A stretch of 64,000 nt of DNA, taken from NCBI GenBank assembly GCA_009760885.1, contig CM019700.1, positions 2,471,405 to 2,535,404 on the forward strand, given 5' to 3'. Both the position numbers and the translations under genes were made by a program. Origin of the DNA: Achatina immaculata. Taxonomy: Eukaryota; Mollusca; Gastropoda; Stylommatophora; Achatinidae. The first letter of the stretch is position 1. Each line of letters starts with the position of its first letter. The notes under the pieces are model-generated. The model did not search any database. It was given only the letters and a program-made list of their open reading frames with translations, and was not told the DNA's origin. Positions 1 through 10,700 of this stretch are shown in pieces.

Positions 1-116
1 CTTGTCAAGCTCCACTGCCCTGTAACCATGCCATGGCCTTACCTTGTTTGCTAGTTTATGTTACCCACATAGAGGCGGGTGAGCTGTAGACTTATGAGTC
101 ACAAATAGTTCTGGGT

Positions 117-487
117 TGAGTCATAGCCAGTAGAAAGGTACCATTTATGAAGGAGTCAGTACTAAAACAGAGGAGTCATAGTCAGCAGAAAGGTACCATT
201 TATGAAAGAGTCAGTACTAAAACAGAGGAGTCATATTCATTAGAAAGGTACCATTTATGAAGGAGTCAGTACTAAAACAGGAGTCATATTCAGTAGAAAG
301 GTACCATTTATGAAGGAGTCAGTACTAAAACAGAGGAGTCATATTCAGTAGAATGGTACCTTTATGAAGGAGTCAGTACTAAAACAGGAGTCATAGTCAT
401 TAGAAAAGTACCATTTATGAAGGAGTCAGTACTAAAACAAAGGAGTCATAGTCAGTAGAAAGGTACCATTTATGAAGGAGTCAGTAT
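117..487. repeat. Minisatellite, ~53-55 bp unit, ~7 copies
   Basis: Direct repeats built on GTACCATTTATGAAGGAGTC followed by AGTACTAAAACAG. The last unit runs into a SINE-like segment at 492. The motif TTTATGAAGGAGTCAG recurs in degenerate form at 600-770 and is the core of another array at 15873-16150. Confidence 0.9.
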
Positions 488-491
488 AAAA

Positions 492-605
492 GGCAGCGAG
501 GAAAGGAACTGGTCACCCTACCTCAAATGCTGATGCCCCAACATATTGAGGTCTCTAACGCTTCATCCCCTACGGCATTTGCTATGGGACTATTTAATGC
601 ATCAT
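492..605 (+). mobile_element. SINE body fragment
   Basis: The stretch reading GGCAGCGAGGAAAGGAACTG then CACCCTACCTCAAATGCTGA resembles, loosely, the body of the SINE-like element at 21840-22115 (opposite strand). No tRNA-like head is visible. Family assignment is by eye only. Confidence 0.45.
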
Positions 606-790
606 AAAAGAGTTATAATCAGTAGAAATATACCATTTATGAAGTTAGACAGTATAAAAACAGTAGTCATAGTAGAAATATACTATTTATGAAGGAGTCA
701 GACAGTAAAAAAAAAGCAGAGAAGTTAGAGGCATTAGAAATATACCATTTATGAAGGAGTTAGTAATAAAATAGAGAGGTCAAGGGTCTG
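606..790. repeat. Degenerate copies of the 53-55 bp repeat
   Basis: Three or four decayed units carry AGAAATATACCATTTATGAA and GAGTCAGACAGT, with deletions and A-runs. They look like an older part of the array at 117-487. Confidence 0.6.
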
Positions 791-966
791 TGATTTGACA
801 TAGCAACTCCACAGCTGTGAATATGGTTTTTGTTGGCTGTGATAAACATGTCATTCTTTAAACCCAGTTATCTTTGCTATCAGGCAGAAGCTATACACTG
901 TATCAGTGGTTCCCAGCCTGCTGTCAGTGGTGCATTATCAGGTGGACCATTGCTGCATTATCCATT

Positions 967-1500
967 TGATCATCATCATCATCATCAGGTGCCGAGCCAA
1001 CTGGCGTTGGCTGTTATGCTTCTCCAGAGTACACGATCCTTCATGCAGGCCATCAGTTCAGTTGGTGATCTCCTCTCACACCATCCCGTCAGACTGTCCA
1101 GTATCATTTCTCTTCATCTTCCTCTTGATCTTCTTCCTTCTATTTTTCCTGTTGTTATAATATTTTCAATGCCCCGTCTTCTCATTGCATGTCCTATGAA
1201 GGTACATTGTCTCTCTCTTGTCTTTTTGACAAGATTTTTTGTCTCTTCAGCTCTTCTCCTACATTCTTCATTAGCTATTTTTGCTGTCCAGGGGATTCGC
1301 AACATTCTTCTAATAAACCACATTTCTGCTGCTTCCAATGATTTTTGTGCAGACCTGCCTATTGTCCATGATTCACTTCCATATAACAAGATAGGTTCAG
1401 CATAGCATTTTAGGACTCGTTTTCTAACATTCATTGATAAGGATGTGTTGGTTAATATGTTTCTCATTCTCTGAAATGCAGTCTTTACTTTTTGATACTG
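967..1500 (-). pseudogene. LINE 3' end (RT C-terminal region), family C, decayed
   Basis: On the minus strand this encodes the region after the reverse transcriptase palm of a non-LTR retrotransposon: YAEPILLYGSESWTI, AAEMWFIRRMLRIPWT, FIGHAMRRRGIENIITTGK, then an in-frame TGA near 1112, then MILDSLTGWCERRS and MKDRVLWRS. It ends in a short (TGA)n run at about 968-985, the expected style of LINE 3' tail. It is 5' truncated and non-functional. The family looks the same as the fragments at 48200-50400 and 52690-53060. Clade not determined. Confidence 0.8.
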
Positions 1501-1532
1501 TTTGGATTTTGCTTTGAACCTTCTATGGCAGG

Positions 1533-1800
1533 CAGCCTGGTTGGCTGACTGGTTGGCAGTCAGTCTACTAATCCAGTGGTACTGGGTTCAGGTCCCATAG
1601 TGGGGATTTTATTCTGGTACCACCACAACAAAAATGTCCCCTGGGTCGACCCAGCCTCTAAAAATAGTTACCAGAGAAACCTGGGAAGGCAAGTACAGCC
1701 AGGCATGATACTGACCACATCAGACTTTCATGTGCCGAAGGAATTGGAAATACGGGCCTAACACTGTGTTCCCAATATAACTTAATGGCATGGAAAAGGG
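1533..1800 (+). mobile_element. tRNA-derived SINE
   Basis: A tRNA-like head has an A-box-like TGGCTGACTGGTTGGC and a B-box-like GGGTTCAGGTCCC. The body contains GGCAAGTACAGCCAGGCATG and ATACTGACCACATCAGAC, which match the SINEs at 55515-55790 (reverse strand) and 63520-63650. No intact tRNA fold is expected, so this is not called a tRNA gene. Confidence 0.7.
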
Positions 1801-1842
1801 GATTTTGCCTTTATCTCCTTACAGAAGACTTTTATGTATAAA

Positions 1843-2400
1843 CTGGGAAAAAAGATAGGAACAGCTTTATTACTTAACAAGTACAAAGTTGTGACGTTTC
1901 TGTGTGAATCGTAATCATACAAAAACATACAGGACGAAGAAATAGAGAGAGAAGATAAAATATAAATTCACATGAATGCTATGTAAAAAATAGGAATGGA
2001 AAAAGTAGAATAAAATAAAATGATTGGAGCACTTAGCTGTGACTTGTAAGAAGCTGTGACTTGTAAGAGGCTGTGTTCAGAAGTGCACACGGTGGAGTGT
2101 AGAGAATGTGTAAATGGAGACTTGTGATGTGTGATAGGTGGGTCGTAAATGGGGAGAGGGGGGAACTGTGGAAAGGGGAGAGAGTGATATAGTGGTCATC
2201 TAGCTAAGTGCTCCATCCATTTTATTTTATTCTGTTTTTTTTTCCATTCCTATTTTTTACATAGCATTCATATGAATTTATACTTTATCTTCTCTCTCTA
2301 TTTCTTTGTCCTGTGTGTTTTGTATGATTAATGTTCACACGGAAACATTACAACTGTGTGCTTGTTAAGTAATAAAGCTGTTCCTATTTTTTTTCCTAGC
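1843..2400. mobile_element. Foldback element with ~195-bp inverted arms
   Basis: The left arm (1843-2038) and the reverse complement of the right arm (2202-2400) align through ATAGGAACAGCTTTATTACT, then GAAATAGAGAGAGAAGATAA, then GAATGCTATGTAAAAAATAG, ending at GGAGCACTTAGCT. Identity is roughly 90 percent by eye. The ~160-bp centre is G-rich and unrelated. No ORF is present. The outer tip reappears at 9950, so it belongs to a dispersed family. Superfamily unknown; target duplication not clear. Confidence 0.85.
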
Positions 2401-2439
2401 TCATACATTTTGTTATCACATCTTTACGACAATGACTTC

Positions 2440-3757
2440 GTGTATAGTTATATACTTAGTTTTATATGCTTATAGTTATATACTTAGTTTTATATGCTTA
2501 TAGTTATATACTTAGTTTTATAAGCTTATAGTTATATACTTAGTTTTATATGCTTATAGTTATATACTTAGTTTTATAAGCTTATAATTATATACTTAGT
2601 TTTATAAGCTTATAGTTATATACTTAGTTTTATATGCTTATAGTTATATACTTAGTTTTATAAGCTTATAGTTATATACTTAGTTTTATATGCTTATAGT
2701 TATATACTTAGTTTTATAAGCTTATAGTTATATACTTAGTTTTATATGCTTATAGTTATATACTTAGTTTTATATGCTTATAATTATATACTTAGTTTTA
2801 TATGCTTATAGTTATATACTTAGTTTTATATGCTTATAGTTATATACTTAGTTTTATATGCTTATAGTTATATACTTAGTTTTAATGCTTATAGTATATA
2901 CTTAGTTTTATAAGCTTATAGTTATATACTTAGTTTTATATGCTTATAGTTATATCTTAGTTTTATAAGCTATAGTTATATACTTAGTTTTATATGCTTA
3001 TAGTTATATACTTAGTTTTATAAGCTTATAGTTATATACTTAGTTTTATTGCTTATAGTTATATACTTAGTTTTATAAGCTTATAGTTATATACTTAGTT
3101 TTATATGCTTATAGTTATATACTTAGTTTTATATGCTTATAGTTATATACTTAGTTTTATATGCTTATAGTTATATACTTAGTTTTATATGCTTATAGTT
3201 ATATACTTAGTTTTATATGCTTATAGTTATACTTAGTTTTATATGCTTAGTTATATACTTAGTTTTATATGCTTATAATTATATACTTAGTTTTATAAGC
3301 TTATAGTTATATACTTAGTTTTATAAGCTTATAGTTATATACTTAGTTTTATAAGCTTATAGTTATATACTTAGTTTTATAAGCTTATAGTTATATACTT
3401 AGTTTTATAAGCTTATAGTTATATGCTTAGTTTTATATGCTTATAGTTATATGCTTAGTTTTATAAGCTTATAGTTATATACTTAATTTTATAAGCTTAT
3501 AGTTATATACTTAGTTTTATAAGCTTATAGTTATATACTTAGTTTTATATGCTTTAGTTATATACTTAGATTTATATGCTTTAGTTATATACTTAGATTT
3601 ATATGCTTTAGTTATATACTTAGTTTTATAAGCTTATAGTTATATACTTAGTTTTATAAGCTTATAGTTATATACTTAGTTTTATATGCTTATAGTTATA
3701 TGCTTAGTTTTATAAGCTTATAGTTATATACTTAGTTTTATATGCTTTAGTTATATC
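2440..3757. repeat. AT-rich minisatellite, 28-bp unit, ~47 copies
   Basis: The unit reads TAGTTATATACTTAGTTTTA plus TATGCTTA, with a TATGCTTA/TAAGCTTA alternation. The same array resumes at 6632-6831 and 7171-7215, so the LINE remnants between sit inside one original array. Confidence 0.97.
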
Positions 3758-6631
3758 TCTCTCTCTCTCTCTGAACCTTAAGTGCCCAGGGCACATGGGG
3801 CTTCCGCAAGGGTTTTCCACAAATGCCTGTCCTTTGCCTTTTTTCTGCTCTTGCCCAGGTGAGCCCTCTATTGCTCAACATCCTCTCTGTTCTTCTCCAT
3901 GTCTCTTTTGGTCTACCCTTACTTCTGTTCCCCTGTGGTGTCCATCTTAGTGCTATTTTTGGTAGTGAGTTGTCAGTCATTCGGAGCACATGTCCCAACC
4001 ATCGCCAGCGTCTTTCTTCAATAATTGTTGTCAGTGGTTTCATCTGCATTTCTGCCAACAAGATGTTATTTCTTATGGTGTTTGGCCAAAAATTTTTTAA
4101 TTCTACGTAAACATTTAGTCTGGAAAGAATTCAACTTGTTTTCTATGGTTTTGGTGATTTTCCAGCATTCACTTCCATAGAGTAGTACACTTAGAACATT
4201 ACTCTTAAATATCCTGATTTTCATATTTATGCTTAGTTTATTTGATTTCCATATATTCTGTAGCATTGCAAAAGCCTGGTTTGCTCTAGTAAGTCTGCTG
4301 TTGATGTCCTCTGTGCTGTCTCCATTTTCTACTACTCTGCTGCCAAGGTATACAAATTCGTTGACCTCCTCCACTAACTTGTTATCTACTCTGAGTACAT
4401 TTCTGTTGTTCACATTTTGCTTCATTAACTTTGTCTTTCCTACGTTGATCTTTAGTCCTATGTTGTTTGCATTCTGGGTTAACTTGTTTATTTTATCTTG
4501 CATATCTTTGTGACTGCTTGATAATAGACAAATGTCGTCCGCAAAGTCAAGGTCCTCCAGCACTGTGTTGAGGGTCCATTGTAATCCTCTGCGTTTGTCT
4601 GATGTTGCCTCCTTCATTAACCAGTCTACTGCCAAGATAAATAATGTTGGTGATAGTACACATCCCTGTTTCACTCCTGTTTGTACCCTAAAGCTGCTGG
4701 AGGTATGTTCTCCACAGATAACTTTGCACTGAAAACCCTCGTATAGGGCTTTGATTACATTAACTATTTTATGGGGGAGGCCATGCCATCTTAGGATTTT
4801 CCACAGTGCATCTCTGTTGACACTGTCAAAGGCTTTCTCAAAATCTATGAATAATGCTTATGGTGTTTGGCCAAAATATTTTTAATTCTACGTAAACATT
4901 TAGTCTGGAAAGAATTCAACTTGTTTTCTATGGTTTTGGTGATTTTCCAGCATTCACTTCCATAGAGTAGTACACTTAGAACATTACTCTTAAATATCCT
5001 GATTTTCATATTTATGCTTAGTTTATTTGATTTCCATATATTCTGTAGCATTGCAAAAGCCTGGTTTGCTCTAGTAAGTCTGCTGTTGATGTCCTCTGTG
5101 CTGTCTCCATTTTCTACTACTCTGCTGCCAAGGTATACAAATTCGTTGACCTCCTCCACTAACTTGTTATCTACTCTGAGTACATTTCTGTTGTTCACAT
5201 TTTGCTTCATTAACTTTGTCTTTCCTACGTTGATCTTTAGTCCTATGTTGTTTGCATTCTGGGTTAACTTGTTTATTTTATCTTGCATATCTTTGTGACT
5301 GCTTGATAATAGACAAATGTCGTCCGCAAAGTCAAGGTCCTCCAGCACTGTGTTGAGGGTCCATTGTAATCCTCTGCGTTTGTCTGATGTTGCCTCCTTC
5401 ATTACCAGTCTACTGCCAAGATAAATAATGTTGGTGATAGTACACATCCCTGTTTCACTCCTGTTTGTACCCTAAAGCTGCTGGAGGTATGTTCTCCACA
5501 GATAACTTTGCACTGAAAACCCTCGTATAGGGCTTTGATTACATTAACTATTTTATGGGGGAGGCCATGCCATCTTAGGATTTTCCACAGTGCATCTCTG
5601 TTGACACTGTCAAAGGCTTTCTCAAAATCTATGAATAATGCATATGTTGTGCTATGCCACTCATTTGCCTGTTCTAATATTTGTCTAAGTACAAATATAT
5701 GGTCTATGCATGATCTTCCTTTCCTAAATCCTGCCTGCTCTTTCCGAAGTTTTTCCTCAAGTGTTGGTACAATTCTGTTGATGATTATTCTGCAAAATAC
5801 TTTACTAGTGAGCGGCAGTAGGGTAATGCCTCTCCAGTTCCCGCAATCTCTGAGGTCACCCTTCTTTGGTAGTTTTACTATAAGACCAGTTTTCCACTCC
5901 TCTGGGGCTTTTTCTAAATCCCAAATTTGTTGTAATATCCGGCAAAGTTGTTTTGGTGTTTCTGTTTCTTCTGCTTTCAACATCTCAGCAGTCACTTCAT
6001 CTTCACCTGGTGCCCTGTCTGATTTTAGCATCTTTATCGCCTCTTTTACTTCATTTATTGTTATTGGTCCTGTATTGATGTTTAGTTCCGCTTTTGCTTC
6101 AGGTATATCTATTGCTTGTGCTGCTTGTGTTCTGTTTAGTAGGGTGTTAAAGTGTTCCCTCCATCTTTCAATTTTTTCTCTTTCTCCACTGACCAGTTGT
6201 CCATTTTGTGTTCTTACTGCACTTTCACATCTTGTGTTGAAGTTACCTGTCATCTGCTTTGTGATTTTATATATGGTTTTCATGTCATTTGTATATGCTG
6301 CTTTCTCTGCTGTTTCTGCTAAGTTGTCATAATATTGACGTTTATCTTGACGGCATGATTCCTTCACTTCTTTGTCTTTTTGTGCATAATTACTTAAAAC
6401 TCGTTCTTTAGGCCGTTGTGATTTGGTGTTCAGTAATTTTTTCTTGATTTATTTTCTTTGCTCTATCTTTTCCCATGTGGTCTCACTTATCCATTCCTCT
6501 TTTCTCCTTTTCCGATATCCCAGCACCTCTTTTGCTGTTTCCTGTAGTGTTTTATTGAACTCTAATATGGACATTTCTGCTTCGTCTTGTAGGACACTGA
6601 AGCGGTTCTTAAGTATTATTGAGAATTCATT
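3757..6631 (-). pseudogene. RTE/SR2-like non-LTR retrotransposon, 5' truncated, broken
   Basis: Read on the minus strand, the element starts in the linker between endonuclease and reverse transcriptase (an ETTWEKIEQR motif near 6475) and continues through the RT domain to the 3' end. RT motifs seen: GNWRGITLLPLTSKV, motif A FIDFEKAFDSVNRDALW, motif B QTGVKQGCVLSPTLF, and motif C DLDFADDICLLSSS. After these come YLGSRVVENGDSTEDI, LLYGSECWKITKTIENKL, WRWLGHVLRMTDN and GRPKETWRR. The endonuclease is missing. The 3' end is an (AG)n run abutting the 28-bp array. It is dead: there is an internal 785-bp tandem duplication, a one-base deletion at about 5403 that shifts the frame after AVDW, a stop near 6445 and further damage near the 3' end. 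Assignment to RTE/SR2-like rests on motif style and is tentative. Confidence 0.9.
4072..5641. repeat. 785-bp direct tandem duplication inside the LINE
   Basis: Positions 4072-4856 and 4857-5641 are nearly identical. The differences seen are one substitution in the T-rich stretch near 4090/4875 and loss of one A near 5403. The junction is at GCTTATGG. It duplicates the RT motif C region and the C-terminal segment. Confidence 0.95.
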
Positions 6632-6831
6632 TAGTTATATACTTAGTTTTATATGCTTTAGTTATATACTTAGATTTATATGCTTTAGTTATATACTTAG
6701 TTTTATAAGCTTATAGTTATATACTTAGTTTTATATGCTTATAGTTATATACTTAGTTTTATAAGCTTATAGTTATATACTTAGTTTTATAAGCTTATAG
6801 TTATATACTTAGTTTTATATGCTTATAGTTA
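6632..6831. repeat. 28-bp AT minisatellite, resumed
   Basis: About seven units identical in type to the array at 2440-3757. They separate the long LINE remnant from a second short one. Confidence 0.95.
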
Positions 6832-7170
6832 TATCTCTCTCTCTCTCTGAACCTTAAGTGCCCAGGGCACATGGGGCTTACGCAAGGGTTTTCCACAAAT
6901 GCCTGTCCTTTGCCTTTTTTTCTGCTCTTGCCCAGGTGAGCCCTCTATTGCTCAACATCCTCTCTGTTCATCTCCATGTCTCTTTTGGTCTACCCTTACT
7001 TCTGTTCCCCTGTGGTGTCCATCTTAGTGCTATTTTTGGTAGTGAGTTGTCAGTCATTCAGAACACATGTCCCAACCATCGCCAGCGTCTTTCCCCAATA
7101 ACTGCTGTCAGTGGCTTCATCTGCATTTCTGCCAACAAGATGTTATTTCTTATGGTGTTTGGCCAAAATA
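6832..7170 (-). mobile_element. Second, short 3' fragment of the RTE-like LINE
   Basis: It closely matches 3757-4094: the same (AG)n end, the same C-terminal coding stretch (GHVLRMTDN-type) and the same stop context. It is 5' truncated at GGCCAAAAT. Both fragments begin at the same point of the 28-bp unit, after GTTATAT. Confidence 0.9.
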
Positions 7171-7230
7171 TATACTTATATATATAGTTATAGTTATATA
7201 CTTAGTTTGATATGCTTATACACTAGTTAC
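7171..7230. repeat. Last units of the 28-bp AT array
   Basis: One to two degraded units (TATAGTTATATACTTAGTTT) close the array before unique intron sequence. Confidence 0.75.
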
Positions 7231-7325
7231 TCATGTGTTACAGAAGACTGTTGGTCTGAAACTTACGAGTGGTCCTTGCATTAAAAATTTTGGGAAAACA
7301 TAAGTTTTTTTTTTTTCTGCTGTAG

Positions 7326-7421
7326 AGACCTACCACAATATGGACACAAACAGTGGCAGTCATATTTTGGAAGAACGTTTGACGTCTACACCAAACTCTG
7401 GAAGTTCCAGCAGCAGCACAG
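7326..7421 (+). CDS. SCAI: SCAI coding exon 1 of this window
   Basis: Acceptor GCTGTAG, donor GTAGGT. The first base completes a codon from an exon outside the window. It encodes DLPQYGHKQWQSYFGRTF and ends WKFQQQH plus two bases of an Arg codon. This is very close to the vertebrate N-terminal region. The reading frame differs from the longer ORF starting at 7340, which has no family match. Confidence 0.95.
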
Positions 7422-7702
7422 GTAGGTCACGGTTTTCCCATGGACATCAGGCTCGGCCCAGTTCTACAAATATGTCTTCATCTCATCCTAGCAGTTGTCT
7501 GGAACATCTCTTCTTTTATATATATATATATATATATATCTGTTGGCATATCTCTTTTTTGTCATGTTTTATATATAATCTTATCTATTGGCATATCTTT
7601 TTTACCATGTTTTATATATATTCTTATCTATTGGCATATCTCTTTTTTATCATATTTTATATATATGTATTCTTATCTATTGGCATATCTCTTTTTTAAT
7701 CT

Positions 7703-7740
<38 letters not shown>

Positions 7741-10700
7741 TTATCTATTGGCATACTTCTTTTTTATCATGTTTTATATATATTCTTATTTATTGGCATA
7801 TCTCTTTTTTATCATGTTTTATATATATTCTTATCTATTGGCATATCTCTTTTTTATAGGTTATAAACAGTGATCATGCTGGGAGTTTTTCAGACTGGTA
7901 CAATTGTACCTGTCTTTTACCTTGGAAGTACTTTCTGAAATACTGGTTTTCTCAATGCAACATTTGCTACTTTGTACTTTTCTTGTTCAGTGTAAAATTA
8001 AACATGCTTTACAAACATCAGCAGAAAGTAAATGTTTGGGTAAGTACTTTTTTTTTTCTTATCTGTGGTGAGATTTTATCTTTACGAAATTCTGAACCAA
8101 AGTCAAAACTGGGCTGATTCTCTTCCTTGCAAATTGAGCATCATTACTTCCTGGCCTGATTGTCATCCAGCTGATTTCATTGGTTGGTTTTTACTGGGCT
8201 TTTGATAATATAAACTGGCTAAGGTAAGTGACAACCTCCAAAAAACTTCAATTTTTTTCTCTTTTATAATTTGTCAGTAAACGGGATCAGTGGTTTTAAA
8301 TATATATACCAATGTATATAAATATATGTACAAATATATATACCAGTGTTTATAAATATATTTATAAATAGCATTTCCCTTTAAGTGTGGGTGTATGTGT
8401 TTTATACAAGTATTTATCTACTGATATTTCATTTATTTGATATCTTATATATACTTAACTAGCTGATTACCCGGTGTTGCCTGGGTATTTATTTATCCCA
8501 ATCATGAAAGTTCTGTTCATTTCCACAGCCTTCTAGAAGGGTCTACAGAGGTCTGTTCAGTTCCACAATCTTCTAGAAGGTTCTACAGAGTCTAGACGGT
8601 TCTACAGAGTTCTTTCCTTCTGTTCGACTAAATGTGGGCTTAATTGTCATCAGGACTGTCATCAATCAGTTTAGTGACCCTGAAACTATGGATTCGATAC
8701 TAATCTTGGTCAATTTGGACATTTTATTTTTCACCACTTCTCATTCTCCCCCACCCACCCAGTGCTGAAGGGAGCTGAACATGCGAGTGCCACTATTCAT
8801 CTCAGTGACCGCGAAAACTGGTTTCCACACTAATATCGTTTTTTTCCATTATTTGTACATGTCACCACATCCCACCCCCACCTCTAGGACCCCATGCCGA
8901 TTGGGGCTGACCTTGGACTTAAACGGCATCAGGAGTGTCACTATTCATCTCAGCGACCCCAAAAACTATGCATTCGACACTAATATTGGTCGTTTTTGAA
9001 TATTTTTATATGTTAATCCCATCCCATCCCATCCCTCCCCAGGGCCCCCCCCCCCCCATGCCTTTGGGGGCTGACCTTGGACTTAAACGGTTTCGGGAGT
9101 GTCACTATTCATCTCAGCGACCCCAAAAACTATGGATTCGACACTAATATCTTTCATTTTCAATTATTTTTACATGTCACCCTGACCCCTAGCGGTCATA
9201 GGGGTATCCTAGGGATGATCTTACCCCAAAAAACCACACGCACGAGATATATATATATGTGTTTTTCTTTTATTTTTTGTGCATTGTATAAACTTCACTA
9301 CTGGTGTCTTCTGTTTTATTTTTTTAAAAATATGTACTTTTCTAACAGCATTTCAGTTTTCATGTCACAAAATTTGTCAGTATTTTCTCCAGATTTCATT
9401 TCCTGTGGTGCATGTAAACAGCAGTTGCTGGCAGTTTTGAATCAGGCACAGTGTTGCTGCTGCATTTAACAATATTATTTGTATGTGTCTGCAGGTCTAT
9501 CCTGGATTCAAAGTATGGTCTCAAAAGATGGCAGATTGGAGAGATTGCTTCCAAAATTGGGCAGTTATATTATCACTACTAGTAAGTTGGTTGCAGCGCA
9601 TCTCATTTACTGGTTACATATTAACATATATCATTTCTTGGTTACACATTAAATTACATTAGTTCTTGATTGCACATTAACATACATCAGTTTGTGGTTA
9701 CATATTGTCATACATCAGTTCTTGGTTGCACATTAATTTACATCAGTTCTTGGTTAAATTTTAACATACATCAATTCCTTTGTTACACAGTAATGCATAT
9801 CAGTTCTTAGATACATGTTAATTTACATCAGCTCTTGGATACATGTTAATTTACATCAGTTCTTGGTTACATGTTAATTTACATCAGTTCTTGGTTACAT
9901 GTTAATTTACATCAGTTCTTGGTTGTTAAGACTATTTAAAACAAAAGTAGGAACAGCTTTATTAATTAACAAGCACACAGTGTGCATACCACATGCTCGC
10001 TAAACAATCTTAACATCTTGTTATTGCCTTATTGTGACAGCTTTGTGTGTATTTATAAATGTAGTTTTATATATACTTGTACCCAGAAGCTGTCACTTTT
10101 TGATTACACGTTAACTTACATCAGCTTTTGATTACACATTAACTTACATCAGCTTTTGATTACACATTAACTTACATCAGCTCTTGATTACACATTAACT
10201 TACATCAGTTCTTGATTACACATTAACTTACATCAGTTCTTGGTTACACATTAACTTACATCAGTTCTTGGTTACACATTAACTTACATCAGTTCTCGAT
10301 TACACATTAACATACATGAGTTATTGGTTACACATCTGCTTACATCAGTTCATGGTTACACATAAACATGCATCAGTTCTTGTGTACATATTAACATGCA
10401 TATGAGTTCATATTTCCACATTAAAATAATTCATGTTTCTGATAGAGCTTTGTGTGTTTGCAAAAAAGTAATGGATACAGCATCAAAACTGTTGGAAGTT
10501 TTTATAAAATGTCATTTTATAAGTTTTATAAGTGTAAAGTGAGAGTTTGAAGTACACTTCAATGGAGCTGGTAGAAATGTGTTAATACATGTGCTAGCTT
10601 GAAGTAAACTTCAGTGGAGCTGGTAGAAATGTGTTAATACATGTGCTAGCTTGAAGTAAACTTCAGTGGAGCTGGTAGAAATATATTAATACATGTGCTA

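Noticed and set aside
830..1405. 191-codon plus-strand open frame
   Set aside because: Antisense shadow of the LINE 3' end on the minus strand at 967-1500.
1533..1620. Possible tRNA gene
   Set aside because: A and B boxes belong to a SINE head; no clean cloverleaf could be drawn by eye and the body continues as SINE.
1..7325. Search for the missing N-terminal SCAI exon
   Set aside because: No sequence resembling the conserved LLDKSKQLFNGLR-type block was found upstream, so the first exon is taken to be outside the window.
7340..7699. Open frame starting MDTNSGSHILEERL
   Set aside because: It overlaps SCAI exon 1 in the wrong frame; the frame reading DLPQYGHKQW has the family match and correct splice phase.
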